Part shown: piece by piece, positions 12,791-27,000 of the stretch
How positions within the stretch are numbered: the first letter of the stretch is position 1
Layout: each line of letters starts with the position of its first letter
Assembly (NCBI GenBank): GCA_007844125.1
Contig: CM017560.1
Location: 800,401-864,400, forward strand
Reading direction: 5' to 3'
Origin: Sinonovacula constricta
Taxonomy: Eukaryota; Mollusca; Bivalvia; Cardiida; Solecurtidae
DNA length: 64,000 nucleotides
The notes under the pieces: generated by a model
Told to the model about the DNA's origin: nothing
Database searches by the model: none
Seen by the model: only the letters and a program-made list of their open reading frames with translations
Made by a program: the position numbers and the translations under genes

Positions 12791-15700
12791 AGCGTTGATG
12801 TTTACAATGATATAACAATACAAACATGATATTTTACCATTAAAATAAATGACACAATAATCGTATGTTTATTAAATTAAAACATTTCTTAACTATGTAT
12901 ACTAAATAAGAGTTCGGTTGAAAATGTGTACAGCAGATGGCGTGTGTTAATTAGCTGGTTCGTTCAAGAACAATTCCGTTACCTGCTGGCCTGGGGGTCC
13001 CTGTGGTCCTTGTCTGCCGCTCTCTCCGGGAGGCCCCTTAAATAACGGAAATGAAAATGTACTGTCATTTTAGTTTAAACTCTTTCACTGCCAACTTTGA
13101 AAGATATGCAAATGTGTCGAATCACAAGTTCATGTTCTAAAACGTAGGCGAATACCCTCCCCGTATTTATTGTACCCGTGAAAAATGCTTTTTAAAAATG
13201 CATTTGTGATACCAAAAATAACAATGCTTAATATAACTAGATTTTTTAAATATTTTTCTTTTAAAAATAAGGTTACATATCATAATGGAAAAACAATGTA
13301 GTAACATGTTGTACATTATGAGATTGGCCGCCATTTTGATCACGTGTCACTTACAGGGGGTCCTGGGGGTCCTTGTGCACCTGGCAGTCCTGGCCAGCCC
13401 TTGTCTCCTTGGTTACCCTTAGCTCCATTTTCTCCCTTAGCGCCGTTGGCTCCTGGGGCACCCTGAGTTATAAAAGACACGAGGTAAAAAAGGGATTCCA
13501 TGAGAAATTACAAATTAAATTACTATAAATCAGCTTCTAAGTCTGTAAGCTCTATTATAACAGCAAATATCAAGGATAAAAAGAACTGTGTACATTCGAT
13601 TAACTTGGAATTTATGATATTTGATTATGTTATTGTTTTGTTTTATTTTAAACCTCCCTTGAACGTGACATGGTATGATTATGTTTCTTACGCAGAAAAA
13701 AAAACACGATTTTACCGAATGCACAAATTACGCGTTCTTTTACTTTTAACATATTGAATTGCCAGCTTCAAGCATAAAACACTAGGAAAATGGGCACGAA
13801 AATTAGAAACAATGAGTTGAGCCACTAATTAAAAACACTCAGGTGTTTCACTCTTTTAAAATGATGTCATTAGGGTACTTACTGGTGCGCCTTGGTTGCC
13901 TGGAGCTCCGACTGGACCACTAACTCCGCGCTCGCCCTGGAATGGATATCAAGCAAATGGAGTGTTTTCGTTTTTATCTTTTTTAACGTTTTACTACACA
14001 TGCAGTGCATTTTAAAATGTTAACATCATATAACTTTTATTCAATATTTCAGACAGGAATGATACAAGAGCCCTAGAACAGTTGCACAACGAATATTTGA
14101 TTCCATAAGTGTGGTTAAGAATCGTTGTGTAATAGTTCGATATTGCAAATGTATGCCGTCATATCCAAAAACAAGTGATCTACATACCCGTTCTCCTCGT
14201 TCGCCTGGCTGTCCCTGGGGTCCTGATGCACCTGGAGGTCCCTGAAATGGGGCGATATAAGGAGAGTTATAACACATGGGAAGACACAGTTTTAAAAGGT
14301 CTGCTTCTGACAACTCAGGCCGAAAGAAAAGAAAACACTCGTCTTGCTGAAAGCATGTTTTATAAAGTAGTCCATCAAATTATGGCCGTACATTTATTAA
14401 GCATACACTATCTGAAGTTTTTAAAGAATTCAGAATGCTATAATAAACAAATGCATGTATAAATGTAAAATAATAAAATCATTTGGTTTTAACATACATA
14501 CGGACCTTATATTGCAATGTTATCCTAACTTAGTGATGAACGTTAGAATCACATTTGTTGTTTGTTTGTCGTTCCTTGGGTATGCTGCACTTATTTAACT
14601 TTCTATTGTACAACTACACACTAATCTATGTGCCCGTTTACCTGAGGCCCTGGCTGCCCGGCGACTCCGGGGGTTCCGGCAGGTCCTTGGTCTCCCTTGT
14701 CTCCTTGACGGCCGGGGGCTCCTGCATTACCGTCTTGGCCTGGTAGACCCTATAACAAAAAACAAACAAGCTAACGCCATTATAAACGATCAGTGTATTT
14801 TAAAAGCATTGGAGTTTAAAAGATTAAATACATTCATGTATAAAGCATGGCTTTATAAATTTTGCTTAAACATTTAAGCATATGCCAGCACGACAACGTA
14901 ATATATCCAACTAGCCATGTCTTGCATTGCTCAAATTTGGTGCAAATATGGTTTGGACAAGATTTTACAATGTACATTTCATCAAACCTGTCGAAACTGT
15001 ATAAACATGTATGAACTGTATATACTAACAACAGAAATGGCATGAAACTTAAACACTCCACACACCCCACTCCACTAGAAAATAAATAAAATAAACTGAA
15101 ACACGATGTCTGTTGCCTATATCCTCACCGTATTTCCTTGCTCTCCCGGGTGTCCTGGAAGTCCCATTGGTCCTGGGGGTCCGGGTTGACCGGGCCTGCC
15201 GTCCGTGCCACTGCGGCCCTGCTCGCCTGGTGTGCCCTTTAACAGACATACGTCAATATTAGGATCAGTGATGACACAGCATGTTGTTAGGGCGTATAAG
15301 ATCGTCAATACAATCGGTGTTATTTATGCCGGCTTACATCACTCCTAGTTTAAAGTTTACTTCTCAGCAATGTTCAGCTATTATCAGCCAGCTATTGCTA
15401 GTCGCACACTTCTCTGTTTGTACAAACCTCACCGATAAACGTTATTAATACGTTTAAATGTAATTGTTATGAACTTTTACAAAATCTTGGAAACATCTCT
15501 TATTTGAATCGTATTGCCAATTTCCCTATAAAGCCGAACTATTGAAACGTACATGTATCGCACAATGAAAATGGGGATCTGATTAAACACTTGATCAAAA
15601 CACGCATAATATTCAAATATTAATTTTCTATGTTAAAAATAACATCATAATTAACATACTGGTTCTCCAGATGGTCCGGCTGGGCCTGGTGATCCTTGAA

Positions 15701-17978
15701 GTCCAGGGAAACCTGGTGGTCCACGCTCTCCTTGTGGACCTGGCACACCTTGGGGTCCTGACACGCCCTGGTTGGGAGTGAATAACAGAGGTAAGCCAAC
15801 ATTGAGAGAAAATATACAGACTAACTTGCCATTGTCTTGTAATTTTATTCATCGTTCCTCCGGTAACATATTTATGTTATGAATAAAATATGAGTAATCT
15901 TCAAATATAAAGTCCTAAAATATAATGGCCGGCGCTACCATCGACACAAACTATAAGTTTTTAATGAGCATCCTGTGTAGTGGTTGCCGCTCTTTTATAT
16001 AATTTGGACAAGGTTGATCTTTTATCATCGTAATTAAAATCACTGTACTGGACACTTTATAATGATAATTGTTTGGTTTTATATTCGACATACTTTATTC
16101 TCTATTTAAAGTGAAACTATAAGTGATGTTATACTTGTCGCAAACAAAACTGTAGCATGTTATATCAGAAATAATATACACAGCTTTAAAAAAACATTGT
16201 GTTGTCAACAGTTACATCAAAATGAGTTTTAATGTCAAATAGAGTTAATTGTTATTGTGTTGAAATAGTTACCGGTGGGCCTGTCAGTCCTCTGTCTCCA
16301 CTGCTGCCATCGAGACCGTTAAGTCCGGGAAGTCCGTCCTTGCCCGGGGGTCCAGGGGGTCCGACCTCACCACGCTCTCCCTGTCATGCAAGGACAAAAT
16401 AACTATTTGTCTCCAAATGTTAGTGTAATTATTTCACATATGCCAAAGTTGCTTAAAGTGGGTTGTCCGACAGTTTGCCTAACTCTAATACATGAAGCAA
16501 TATATTACACCGGTTCTGAAGAATGTTTGTAATATTGCTGTATAAACGTATTCCGTAGTTTAAATAAATGTTGTTATAACATTTGGTTCATTGTACGGCA
16601 GTACTAATCGTGAAATATATCGCATAAAGTGTCCATTATTACCAAATCTATAAATAAGTACGATGGGATTCAAGCTAAAAATAGATATCGACGTCATAGC
16701 TTATTACCCTGATGTTCCTATAAAATGATCTCAAAAGCAAGTGGTCACGTGGTTTTCCTAGTTTAAATATAAATATAGCTAACTGCGCAATGTGGCTCGG
16801 ATAGGAAACCTGTTTGCAATGACGAGTGGGGAGTTATGCTTTGCTTTTCACACAGATCTATGGGCATCATCAAACAGCATTTTGCAGGACCTTTTCAGGT
16901 AACAATAATTTATTTTGTTATTTAAAGAAAAAATGGTCTAAACAGTCGGATTCCACCTTTAAAACTCGAGCATGATAAGTAAAATAAAATATAAAAAATC
17001 CTAACACAACAGTTACCTGTGGTCCTGGTGATCCAGTGTTTCCGGGGGGTCCAACTGGTCCGGGTTCTCCGTCAACGCCGGCGGGCCCGTCTCGTCCTGG
17101 CAGCCCGGGTGTTCCTTGCTGACCCTCGGGACCGTTCAAGCCTCGGCCTCCCTTGCGACCCTCAAGCCCTGGCAGACCCTGTGTTAGTATTATACGTTAG
17201 TTGTGTACTTGTGTACGGTGTTTGTGTCGGGGCCTTATGGTTTAATGATCAACACAGAACACAATATCTGTTGCGCAGACTGTGTTATTATTTACATTTA
17301 TTACACAGTTCGATGAAAATTACTAAACATGTGTTTATATGTTGCGACCTATAGATGTACGGCAATTACACAGGAAACAGAAGTGCATTTTCATACAATT
17401 GGATATCTGTCCAGTACACAAACAGAAAATAATGATATATGGGACAAGCTGTTGCTCACTGTTTTAGGCTATAGATGGTAAATGCATAGTTAAAAGAACA
17501 AAACGGAACAATAGTGAATAATTTCGTTGCATTGCTCATTTCAGAAGCACAAGAAAAAAAAATCGTATCAAAAGTCATGGATATACTCACGGGTTCTCCC
17601 CGCTGACCTTGCTCTCCGGGGTATCCTGGTGTTCCGCGGTCTCCCTAAAAAGACAGGGGGCGTTTTAATTAAATCACCATATACAAATGGAAAACTGAAA
17701 AGTTTGTATTTATCAAATTAAATGCTGTGTCTTTACGTACTTTATGACAGTGTGTCTTCAAATAGAGTTCATCGGCGATTCGTCTCCAAAAATGCGGGTC
17801 ATGGTTTACCGTAAGCAAAGACGAAAGTCAAAACAAATTACCATTGCTTAATCGTTGTGCTCACAACCATTGATACTACAAGGAGCGACTTACTGGTTGT
17901 CCAGTTGGTCCAGGCTCGCCTGGTTCTCCAGCCATTCCTGGTGGTCCCTGAAAATAGAATAATTCATATCATCATACT

Positions 17979-18053
<75 letters not shown>

Positions 18054-21000
18054 CATCATCATAATTGCCATCATCATTGTCATCAACAACACCGCCATCA
18101 TCATCAGTATCATCATCATCATCATTATCATCACTACCGCCATGCAACCAGGCAAAATCCACGGCAGTGTTAAACATCCATCACATAGCAGAAACAAATA
18201 AACAATAACATTAACAACAGAAACATTTGTTACGACGTCAACATACGGAAGGTCCTGGTGGGCCGACGGCCCCAGCGGACCCTGCAAATCCCATGACACC
18301 TGAGTCTCCCTTCGGTCCGACATTTCCCTTCTCTCCGGGTGGTCCTCTGTCTCCCTTCTCCGGCTTGATAATGGACATTGGACCTTGGGTTCCAGGTGGT
18401 CCTTCTCGACCGATCTCTCCTGGGGCACCGGGCTCGCCGTCCTTACCGCGCTCGCCTGTAAATCCCTAAGGCGGAAGTGTAATGGTTACACGTCATTTAT
18501 TTCGTTAAGCAAGTTGGAGAATTGAATCTGTGAACACATATTTTGCAAGATGAAACAATGAATTTTTATTCAACGAGCAATCGTTTTTTGACAGAACATA
18601 ATTGCCATGTTCAATATCTCCTTTCCTTTGTATTAAAGTACGAACTCCACTTTGACAAGTTTTGACAAGATATGGTTTAAGCCTTCTACTTAGAAAGTAT
18701 AGCAAGCCTAGTCTGCTGTTAAACGAGTTAACGAACGTTAAAAATAAAAAACAACAACATTGCAATGAACTCAAATAGCAAGTGTTTTAAGTTTGATATT
18801 TACCGGTCCTTTACAAAATTAAGCCTACGTACTCTATTTCCTTTCTGTCCCTCCCCACCGGGAGCACCACGCTCTCCAGGAAGTCCATTGCCGCCTGGCA
18901 GTCCAGGATCTCCGCGTGCTCCTGGGGGACCCTCTGGACCCTGTCATGAGAATGTGCAGTTGTTATTTATAAATTCACATTGAGTGTCTAAAGTTGGTTC
19001 CTAAAAAGAAACGACTTGTCTTTGGACAAGTATGTAGAAAACAACAGGTAAAGTAGCATTTTTCATACGTTTGATCCGATGTTTTAAAAAAGTTTAAGAA
19101 AGTGTTGTTGTTTTTTGTTGTTGGAATTTTTTTTACATTATCACTTTGGATCTAGAAGACTACGTTAAAAACGTACTGTCTTGGTGTAAAATCGTCACTT
19201 GTCACTTTACCAGGTATAATTTTATCACAAATTATGTCATCTCTCATTTTTAGAGGTTGATTGACCATATTTGGGCGTATGTCGAAAAGTGGCCTGAGTT
19301 GCTGGCTGCTGGCAGTCTCGAACCACTCAAATAATATCGATAAATTATAACATGTCAGTAGAGAGGTTTATCATTTAACTTTTTCATTCTACCATGTCTA
19401 TTGAGATAAAACTTCACTTACAATAAGTGTTCTTTCTTCTGCAATCATACGGTTTGTTGCAAAAAGAGAGAAAAACAACACCGTAGGTTATAATTTGGGA
19501 TTTCTAACTAAACATTGCTATTCTTAGTTTTTATCTCATAGATTATTTCAGCATATAAAGATATATTTTCAAATTGAAGAAGCCATCCAAACATTAAGCC
19601 GCCTACGCATGTGTCGTGTCGTTTGGCCTACTTACGGGTGCTCCGACCTCTCCGGGCTCTCCTTGTGGTCCTCTCTCTCCGGGGGCGCCTCGCTGTCCGG
19701 GGGTACCAGACTCTCCGGGGAATCCACGATCGCCCTAGAGGAAAATACCACAGACTGGCAATAATGATGAGTGTTTTAAATAATACATTCTTAATGTATT
19801 AATCACCGTTCCATTCTATTTTTGAGAAAAGTATACGCCTCTGTTGTTTATTAAAGTGTGCAATGGATGCAACTTATACACTTTATGTTAATGTCTTAAC
19901 TTCCATTGTGTTTAAAGTTTTGAAATAACCATGTATTGTATTATATTTAAGTATAATACGATCATTTTTATTATTAATTCTTGTGTAAAATTGGTATCGC
20001 GAATTTTAATTATGTGCATATTTTCAGAATTAGTTTGCATGCAGAAATGTTACGATTTATAAAAAATCGAATATTGTCGATTGTTAAAGAACTTTAACCT
20101 TTTAACTTACATTACTAAACCGTAAATAATCAGTTTTGTAGCACTATTCAATCAACTTTCCTGTAGACATAAAACAACCGTAAACATTCGGTTCTAGTAC
20201 GCACTCGTTCTCCATACTCTATTATCGTAGACATAAAAACAACCGTAAATATTCGGTTCTAATACGCACTCGTTCTCCTGGAGTTCCTGGCTCGCCTGGG
20301 ATACCCCTCTCTCCTGGTCCGCCGGTCCTTCCAACCTCTCCGGGCTGACCTGGTGGTCCCATAGGGCCCTGGATATTATACACACATCTAGCATTTTATT
20401 GCCGTTTCATTGTTTGACATAGTTTTCAGATTCTTATTTGTCATCAAATATTAAAGCACAAACCATTATATATTGTTAAAAACCTTACAAGCTGATTGTT
20501 TTATATTGCCTGGAATTTTCTTCCTTTCTTACTACTGAAATATATTCTTACTTGTGAATATAAAAATACAAATTTTAAGAAGTCCCTAATTGACGTTTAT
20601 TGTATTATTGGTCGAGAAAAAAACGGACAATATTTGAATGCACAAGTATATGCATTTGCAATTGTTTCATGAAGTTATAATACATTGTGAACAGATGCCA
20701 TTTTCAAAAAATGTAGGAAACAAATATAATGTTGCAAGTTGAGGAATAGGGCAACCTACACCTTGTCCCTGCTCTCCCTGTCTGCCGGGTTCACCAGCTT
20801 CGCCGCTCGGTCCCTGTGGAGAAAATAGGAGATTTTAGTATATGCATTTTCACTTCAGTTCACTTATATAACTTTAAGGAAACCGATTGTTTTTGTTGTT
20901 GTTGTTTGTTTGTATTGTTTTGTTGTTGTTTTTGTTGTGTTTTTTTTTTTGTTGTTTTTTTTGTGTGTTTTTTGTTGTTGTTTTTTTGTTGTTGTTTTTT

Positions 21001-24000
21001 GTTTTTTTTTGTTGTTTTTTTTGTTTTTAACAACTTTTTGGTCAGTGGGTTTCATTAACAAAGTGGGACTCGTCTCCAACTCGATAACTTAAAAAAAGTA
21101 AGGCCTTCTCAACATTACGCTTATAATTAGAGGGGCGTCAAATATTGCAGTTCCGTTTTCGTTTGCTGAAAATACCACAAAGAGTTGGGTCGTTCTGATT
21201 TTACGAAATTCCCAAGAACTGTAACTTACTGACGGTCCAGGGGGTCCGTCCTGTCCTTGCTCGCCCTGCACACCCCTCTCACCTCGAGGTCCCGCGGGGC
21301 CAGTAGAACCTGGCTGACCTGGCCGTCCACCCATTCCCTGAAATAAACAAACTTAACTATAGTCGACGTTTAACCGCATATATCAATTGAATCAACAGTA
21401 CGAATTTTCGAAGTCATATATCTGGACCATCTAAAATAATGTTACGACTTTTCGAATGTTTATGTTGACGCACAAATAAATTTTATTTGTGACGTGCCGA
21501 ATATATATTATTCCCCTTAAATGTTTGCAACGCATCCGGAATAACGAATTAAATCACCAAAATTTCAGAAAATCATGATTACTAATGTGTGGTGTTATGG
21601 AAAACATTACGTATTACAGAGTGAGTCCCTTCAACATGTTTAATCATTTAACGAATAACATTTGTTCTGTGCAAACTCTTTTTCAAGAGTTACAGACAAA
21701 AGGAAGCTCCAAAAACGCTTGCAGAGTAAATACCACTTTATATGATAATGGTTATACCTGATCTCCCTTGGGTCCTGGTGCGCCCTGTGTCCCGGGCAGA
21801 CCTGGGTTACCCTGCTTCCCTTGCTCGCCCTCGCGTCCAGACTCTCCGGCCGGGCCCTAGTGGAAACAAGTGCAGTTGTAAATATTTGCTAACGAATTTT
21901 TGAATGTTTATTAAAACACAAACCGACAAGATTTTCATTTTAACAATAAAAAGTTTTCCGTGAGGTTAAAATAAACAAGGGATAGAAAACTTACCTGAAA
22001 GATGACTCTTTGACATGGATAGCTAAACAAACTCATTACAATCTAAAGTTAAAGCAGTCCTTACAATGTCATTCGAGTTAACCAGAGGCAAATATTTTTA
22101 AATTAACTATTTACATTAAAAGAAGTCAAAACTTAGATTTAACTTACTTTCCATCCCAGTCCTTAAAGTTTTGTCTTAATGTGTGTTTCATTTATGTTTG
22201 TAATATGTTTAAAGAAAACAGAGCTCCAACTTACGGGTGGTCCCGGGGGTCCGGCTCTGCCATCATTGCCTGGGGATCCGGTCACACCCTGAAATACACA
22301 CCAAATTGAGTGTTGATCATAGAAACTGATAAATTATAGCTAGTTTGTCAAACTTCCACACGAGGATACAGTTTTCATGTAACTAGCAAAGTAAGCATAT
22401 TTAGAGAACTAATCACTATACAATTAAGGGTAAAATGTAGTGATTGTTCTTGTATAACTGAACACCCAAAGATTGAATTGATGCTTAAATATAAAGGAGA
22501 TAAGGTACTATGGTCAGACATTGTCAACTGTTTTTATTTAACTACGTTTAATATAACATGGCAAGTTAAGTGTAACACCTTATTGGCGTATGAATACAAT
22601 ATACATACTCTTGGTCCGGTTGGTCCGACAGGTCCCATTGGTCCGGGGGTGCCCTGGAACATAATGCATAAGGTCGTGAAAGGAGGCTTATTTTGGTGCC
22701 GAGCTAAGAACGCATGACGATGTTTTGATGTTTAAAAATACTTTTTTTAAAACTGCATTTGCTTTCTGAGTGAAAACTCAAATATTTGCTACAAAATGAT
22801 ACTAATAGTGCGTACACTGGGTACCGCGAAACACCGGATACCGCGAGACACCGGGTTGCATACCGCGAGACACCGGGTTTCATACCGACATGCTGCTGGT
22901 TTTATTTTTGTTATATTCTTTCGGGGTTAAAGGCATGGCTGTTACAGTGATTTGTTTTCTAAACTATAACAATAAAAGTTATCTTGTCTTTTGGTTTAAA
23001 ACTCTTATTGGTGGGGAGTATTTAAATGGATTGGGACAAGTAGACGTTAAAAAAAGTTGTAGCTCTATTTTGGGAAACTATTTAAGCATTCTTAGGCAGA
23101 CATATTTGGAAGAACTTGTGTGGTCATGACTAATCACTGGCCCAAACTAGATACAGTTGTAACGAGCTTTTTTCGACTCTTCTTTACTGCTTTGTTCCTT
23201 GATTATATGTATGTCTATTGTGTCAACTAAAATATGCGTTGTGCTTTGTTCTGTTTAATCACTTACTGGTTCTCCGTCAGAACCCCTCTCTCCTTCGACT
23301 CCTCTTTCTCCGTCCTTTCCTGATTGGCCGGGGCTTCCTGGAGGTCCGGGAATACCCTGTGGACCAGGTGTTCCCTACAACAGTAACAAAAGCAATTGAA
23401 CTACACATGTCGGAACCACAATGCAAAACTATTGCTAAGTACTTAGTTGTTTAAATACAGCCGTTGTAACGAAGTTAGTTGTGTAAAAATACAACGTTTG
23501 TTAAATATGTATCATCTGTCGGTCATTGTTAACCATAAAACAACGTTAGTTTAGCTATATATCACCTGTCGGTCAAGGCTAACCATACAACAACGTTAGT
23601 TTAACTATATACCACCTGTCGGTCAGAGCTAACCATTCAACAACGTTTGTTTAACTATATACCACCTGTCGGTCAAGGCTAACCATACAACAACGTTTGT
23701 TTAACTATATACCACCTGTCGGTCAAGGCTAACCATACAACAACGTTAGATTAACTATATACCACCTGTCGGTCAAGGCTTACCATACAACAACGTTAGT
23801 TTAACTATATACCACCTGTCGGTCAGAGCTAACCTTTCAACAACGTTTGTTTAACTATATACCACCTGTCGGTCAAGGCTAACCAAACAACAATGTTTGT
23901 TTAACTATATACCGCCTGTCGGTCAAGGCTAACCATACAACAACGTTTGTTTAACTATATACCGCCTGTCGGTCAAGGCTAACAATACAACAACGTTTGT

Positions 24001-27000
24001 TTAACTATGTACCACCTGTCGGTCAGAGCTAACCATACAACAACGTTTGTTTAACTATATACCACCTGTCGGTCAAGGCTTACCATACAACAACGTTAGT
24101 TTAACTATATACCACCTGTCGGTCAGAGCTAACCATACAACAACGTTTGTTTAACTATATACCACCTGTCGGTCAAGGCTAACCATACAGCAACGTTTGT
24201 TAAACTATATTCCATCAGTTGGTCGTGGTTAACTATACAACAACGTTTGTTTAACTATATACCACCTGTCGGCCAAGGCTAACCATACAACAACGTTTGT
24301 TTAACTATATACCACCTGTCGGTCAAGGCTAACCATACAACAACGTTTGTTTAACTATATACCACCTGTCGGTCAGAGCTAACCATACAACAACGTATGT
24401 TTAACTATATACCACCTGTCGGTCAGGGCTAACTATACAACAACGTTTGTTTAACTATATACCGCCTGTCGGTCAAGGCTAACCAAACAACAACGTTTGT
24501 TTAACTATATACCACCTGTCGGTCAGGGCTAACTATACCACAACGTTTGTTTAACTATATACCGCCTGTCGGTCAAGGCTAACCAAACAACAACGTTTGT
24601 TTAACTATATACCACCTGTCGGTCAGGGCTAACTATACAACAACGTTTGTTTAACTATATACCACCAGTCGGTCAAGGCTAACCATACAACAATGTTTGT
24701 TTAACTATATACCACCTGTCGGTCAAGGCTAACTATACAACAACGTTTGTTTAACTATATACCACCTGTCGGTCAAGGTTAACCATACAACAATGTTTGT
24801 TTAACTATATACCTCCTGTCGGTCAAGGCTTACCATACAGCAACGTTTGTTAAACTATATTCCATCAGTTGGTCGTAGTTAACTATACAACAACGTATGT
24901 TTAACTATATATCACCTGTATGTCATGGTTAACGATACAACAACATTATATTAAATATATATATATTTATTGTTACATCCATGGTGCTACATAAGTTTTA
25001 CTTACTGGATCCCCGCTGTTGCCTTGGGGTCCTGGAGCGCCCTGCTGTCCATTTGGCCCCTGATATATAACAATATAAATAGTTAACAAACATCGCCTTC
25101 TCGTGGATGGTATAAATATGATGTAAACCATGTATATTCTCTGAATGTTGCAATTAAGGTCTGCTGAGATGTTAAAAACAAAGGAAGATATCATTATGTC
25201 AGTCGCACTGGAGTTAAGCCACTGTCGATCAGTGCTACTAGTTTCCTTTGATATAGAGAAATATGATGTTTACATCTTATTTGATGAAAAAAAGACAAAT
25301 TTATTTATTTCATACACGAACCCCCGCCCGTAGCCGAATGCTAGAGTCGCCAATTAAATGCTCCTCTGACGACTAGGAACCAATTCTCGAGTTCGAGTTC
25401 CGATAGGGTCAAAAACCTTGTATAGGAGGTTTTCCAGCTTATATGGTGCGTCGATGGTTCTATCCAAGTATTTGTCTGGGTCATCGTCGACACAAAAAGA
25501 TGGACGTTGCTATAATGACCACCAAAACGTAACTCCCTGAAAAAGTATTAAACACAAAAAAACGAACACACTTCACAAACAATCAAACACACATAAAGCA
25601 ATTAGCGCAGTCCCAAACATAGCACTTCATCCAAATGCAAAAATCAAAATCAAACTCAAACTCACCCTGTCTCCGGGTGCGCCAGCTAGTCCAGGCAGAC
25701 CTCTCTCCCCAGTCGCACCTGTTGCTCCACGCATGCCTGTGTCCCCTGGAGCTCCGGGAAAGCCGTCCTTACCCTGTGTATACAAACATGTTATGGCTGT
25801 AAATTGCACAAGAATTGAGGTAATTTGAAGCTTCCTGGCAACAGAAGTCAGCAGACTGGCCATCTACCTTGGATAAACAATACTGCTGTATCCGAGGTGT
25901 GCTCCATTTTATGTTTAAACGTATTGATAACATGAAGTCATTTTTAAAACTGTTTTCTTAAAAAATGTTTTCCTTTGTCTTCAATTCCGTTATTTTGTTG
26001 AATTGTTTGCCTTCGCTTACCTGTTCTCCTTTGGCGCCTGGCTGTCCTGGGTTCCCAGACAGGCCGGGGGGTCCCTGAGGTCCGGGGAAGCCTGGAGCTC
26101 CGGATGGTCCTATGGATCCTGTGTCTCCCTTTGAACCGGGCTCTCCGTCAGATCCTGCGGGTCCTGGAGGCCCTGGTTCACCTGGGGCTCCTGGGCTGCC
26201 GTTTTGACCGTCTGGTCCGGGCATTCCGATCAGTCCTCTAGGTCCGTCCTGACCGGCGTCTCCCTTTGGACCGGAAGCTCCGGGGAATCCTGGGGGTCCT
26301 GGGGGTCCAGAAGATCCGGGCCCTCCTCGCTCTCCGGGCTTACCGTCTACACCAGGAAGTCCCTATTGGAATGTCGCATTAGTACATATTAATATCTTTT
26401 TCAGTGCATAAAGTAATTAGAATAAATTACAGAGGTGTCTATTCTCTCAAAGTGTGTTTAAGCCTGAAAATGTGTAGATCAGTGATGCTCAAGCTCCTCT
26501 ATTATTGTAGAAAAAATTCGTAGAAGTCTTGAAAAGACACTTTTATAAAAGTTTATTCCATAAGTGGGTTCTACTAAGGTTACCTTACATGCCTCCCATT
26601 CACATCTTAAGTGGCAAATATGTTATAGAGTGAGGTCAAGAATAAGGATTGTTTTCTTATGTGTAACTAGGCACATAAGCTATATACCGGAATTACCTAA
26701 GCAGTCCCAAATGATGCATATATAATTACATGTACATACGCTTGGTCCTTGTGTTCCGTCACGGCCTCGCTCTCCGGGGGATCCGGCGGGTCCAACAGGT
26801 CCGGTACCTCCTGGAGGTCCAATAGGTCCGGCGTCTCCCTGTGAACATATATATCGACAGTGTGTACCCGGTCAGTAGTAAACCACCGTTTGCTGTTGGG
26901 ACGAAAGTAATATAACGGCAAACATTGAACACAAATGTGTCCAAACAAACAGATATAGAAGAAACGTTTGTATTTGTTTAATGTTAATGTAACAGGTACG

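Noticed and set aside
17019..17354. Plus-strand ORF over collagen exon 26
   Set aside because: It is the antisense shadow of the minus-strand Gly-X-Y exon; similar plus-strand ORFs at 18227, 19611 and 26204 are shadows too.
17857..18201. ORFs with poly-Ile, poly-Asp and poly-Met
   Set aside because: They are translations of the ATC microsatellite in a collagen intron.
20816..21092. Cys/Phe/Val-rich plus-strand ORFs
   Set aside because: They arise from the TTG/T-rich low-complexity tract.
23480..24955. CRISPR-like array
   Set aside because: Repeats are contiguous 50-bp units without unique spacers, within an animal intron.
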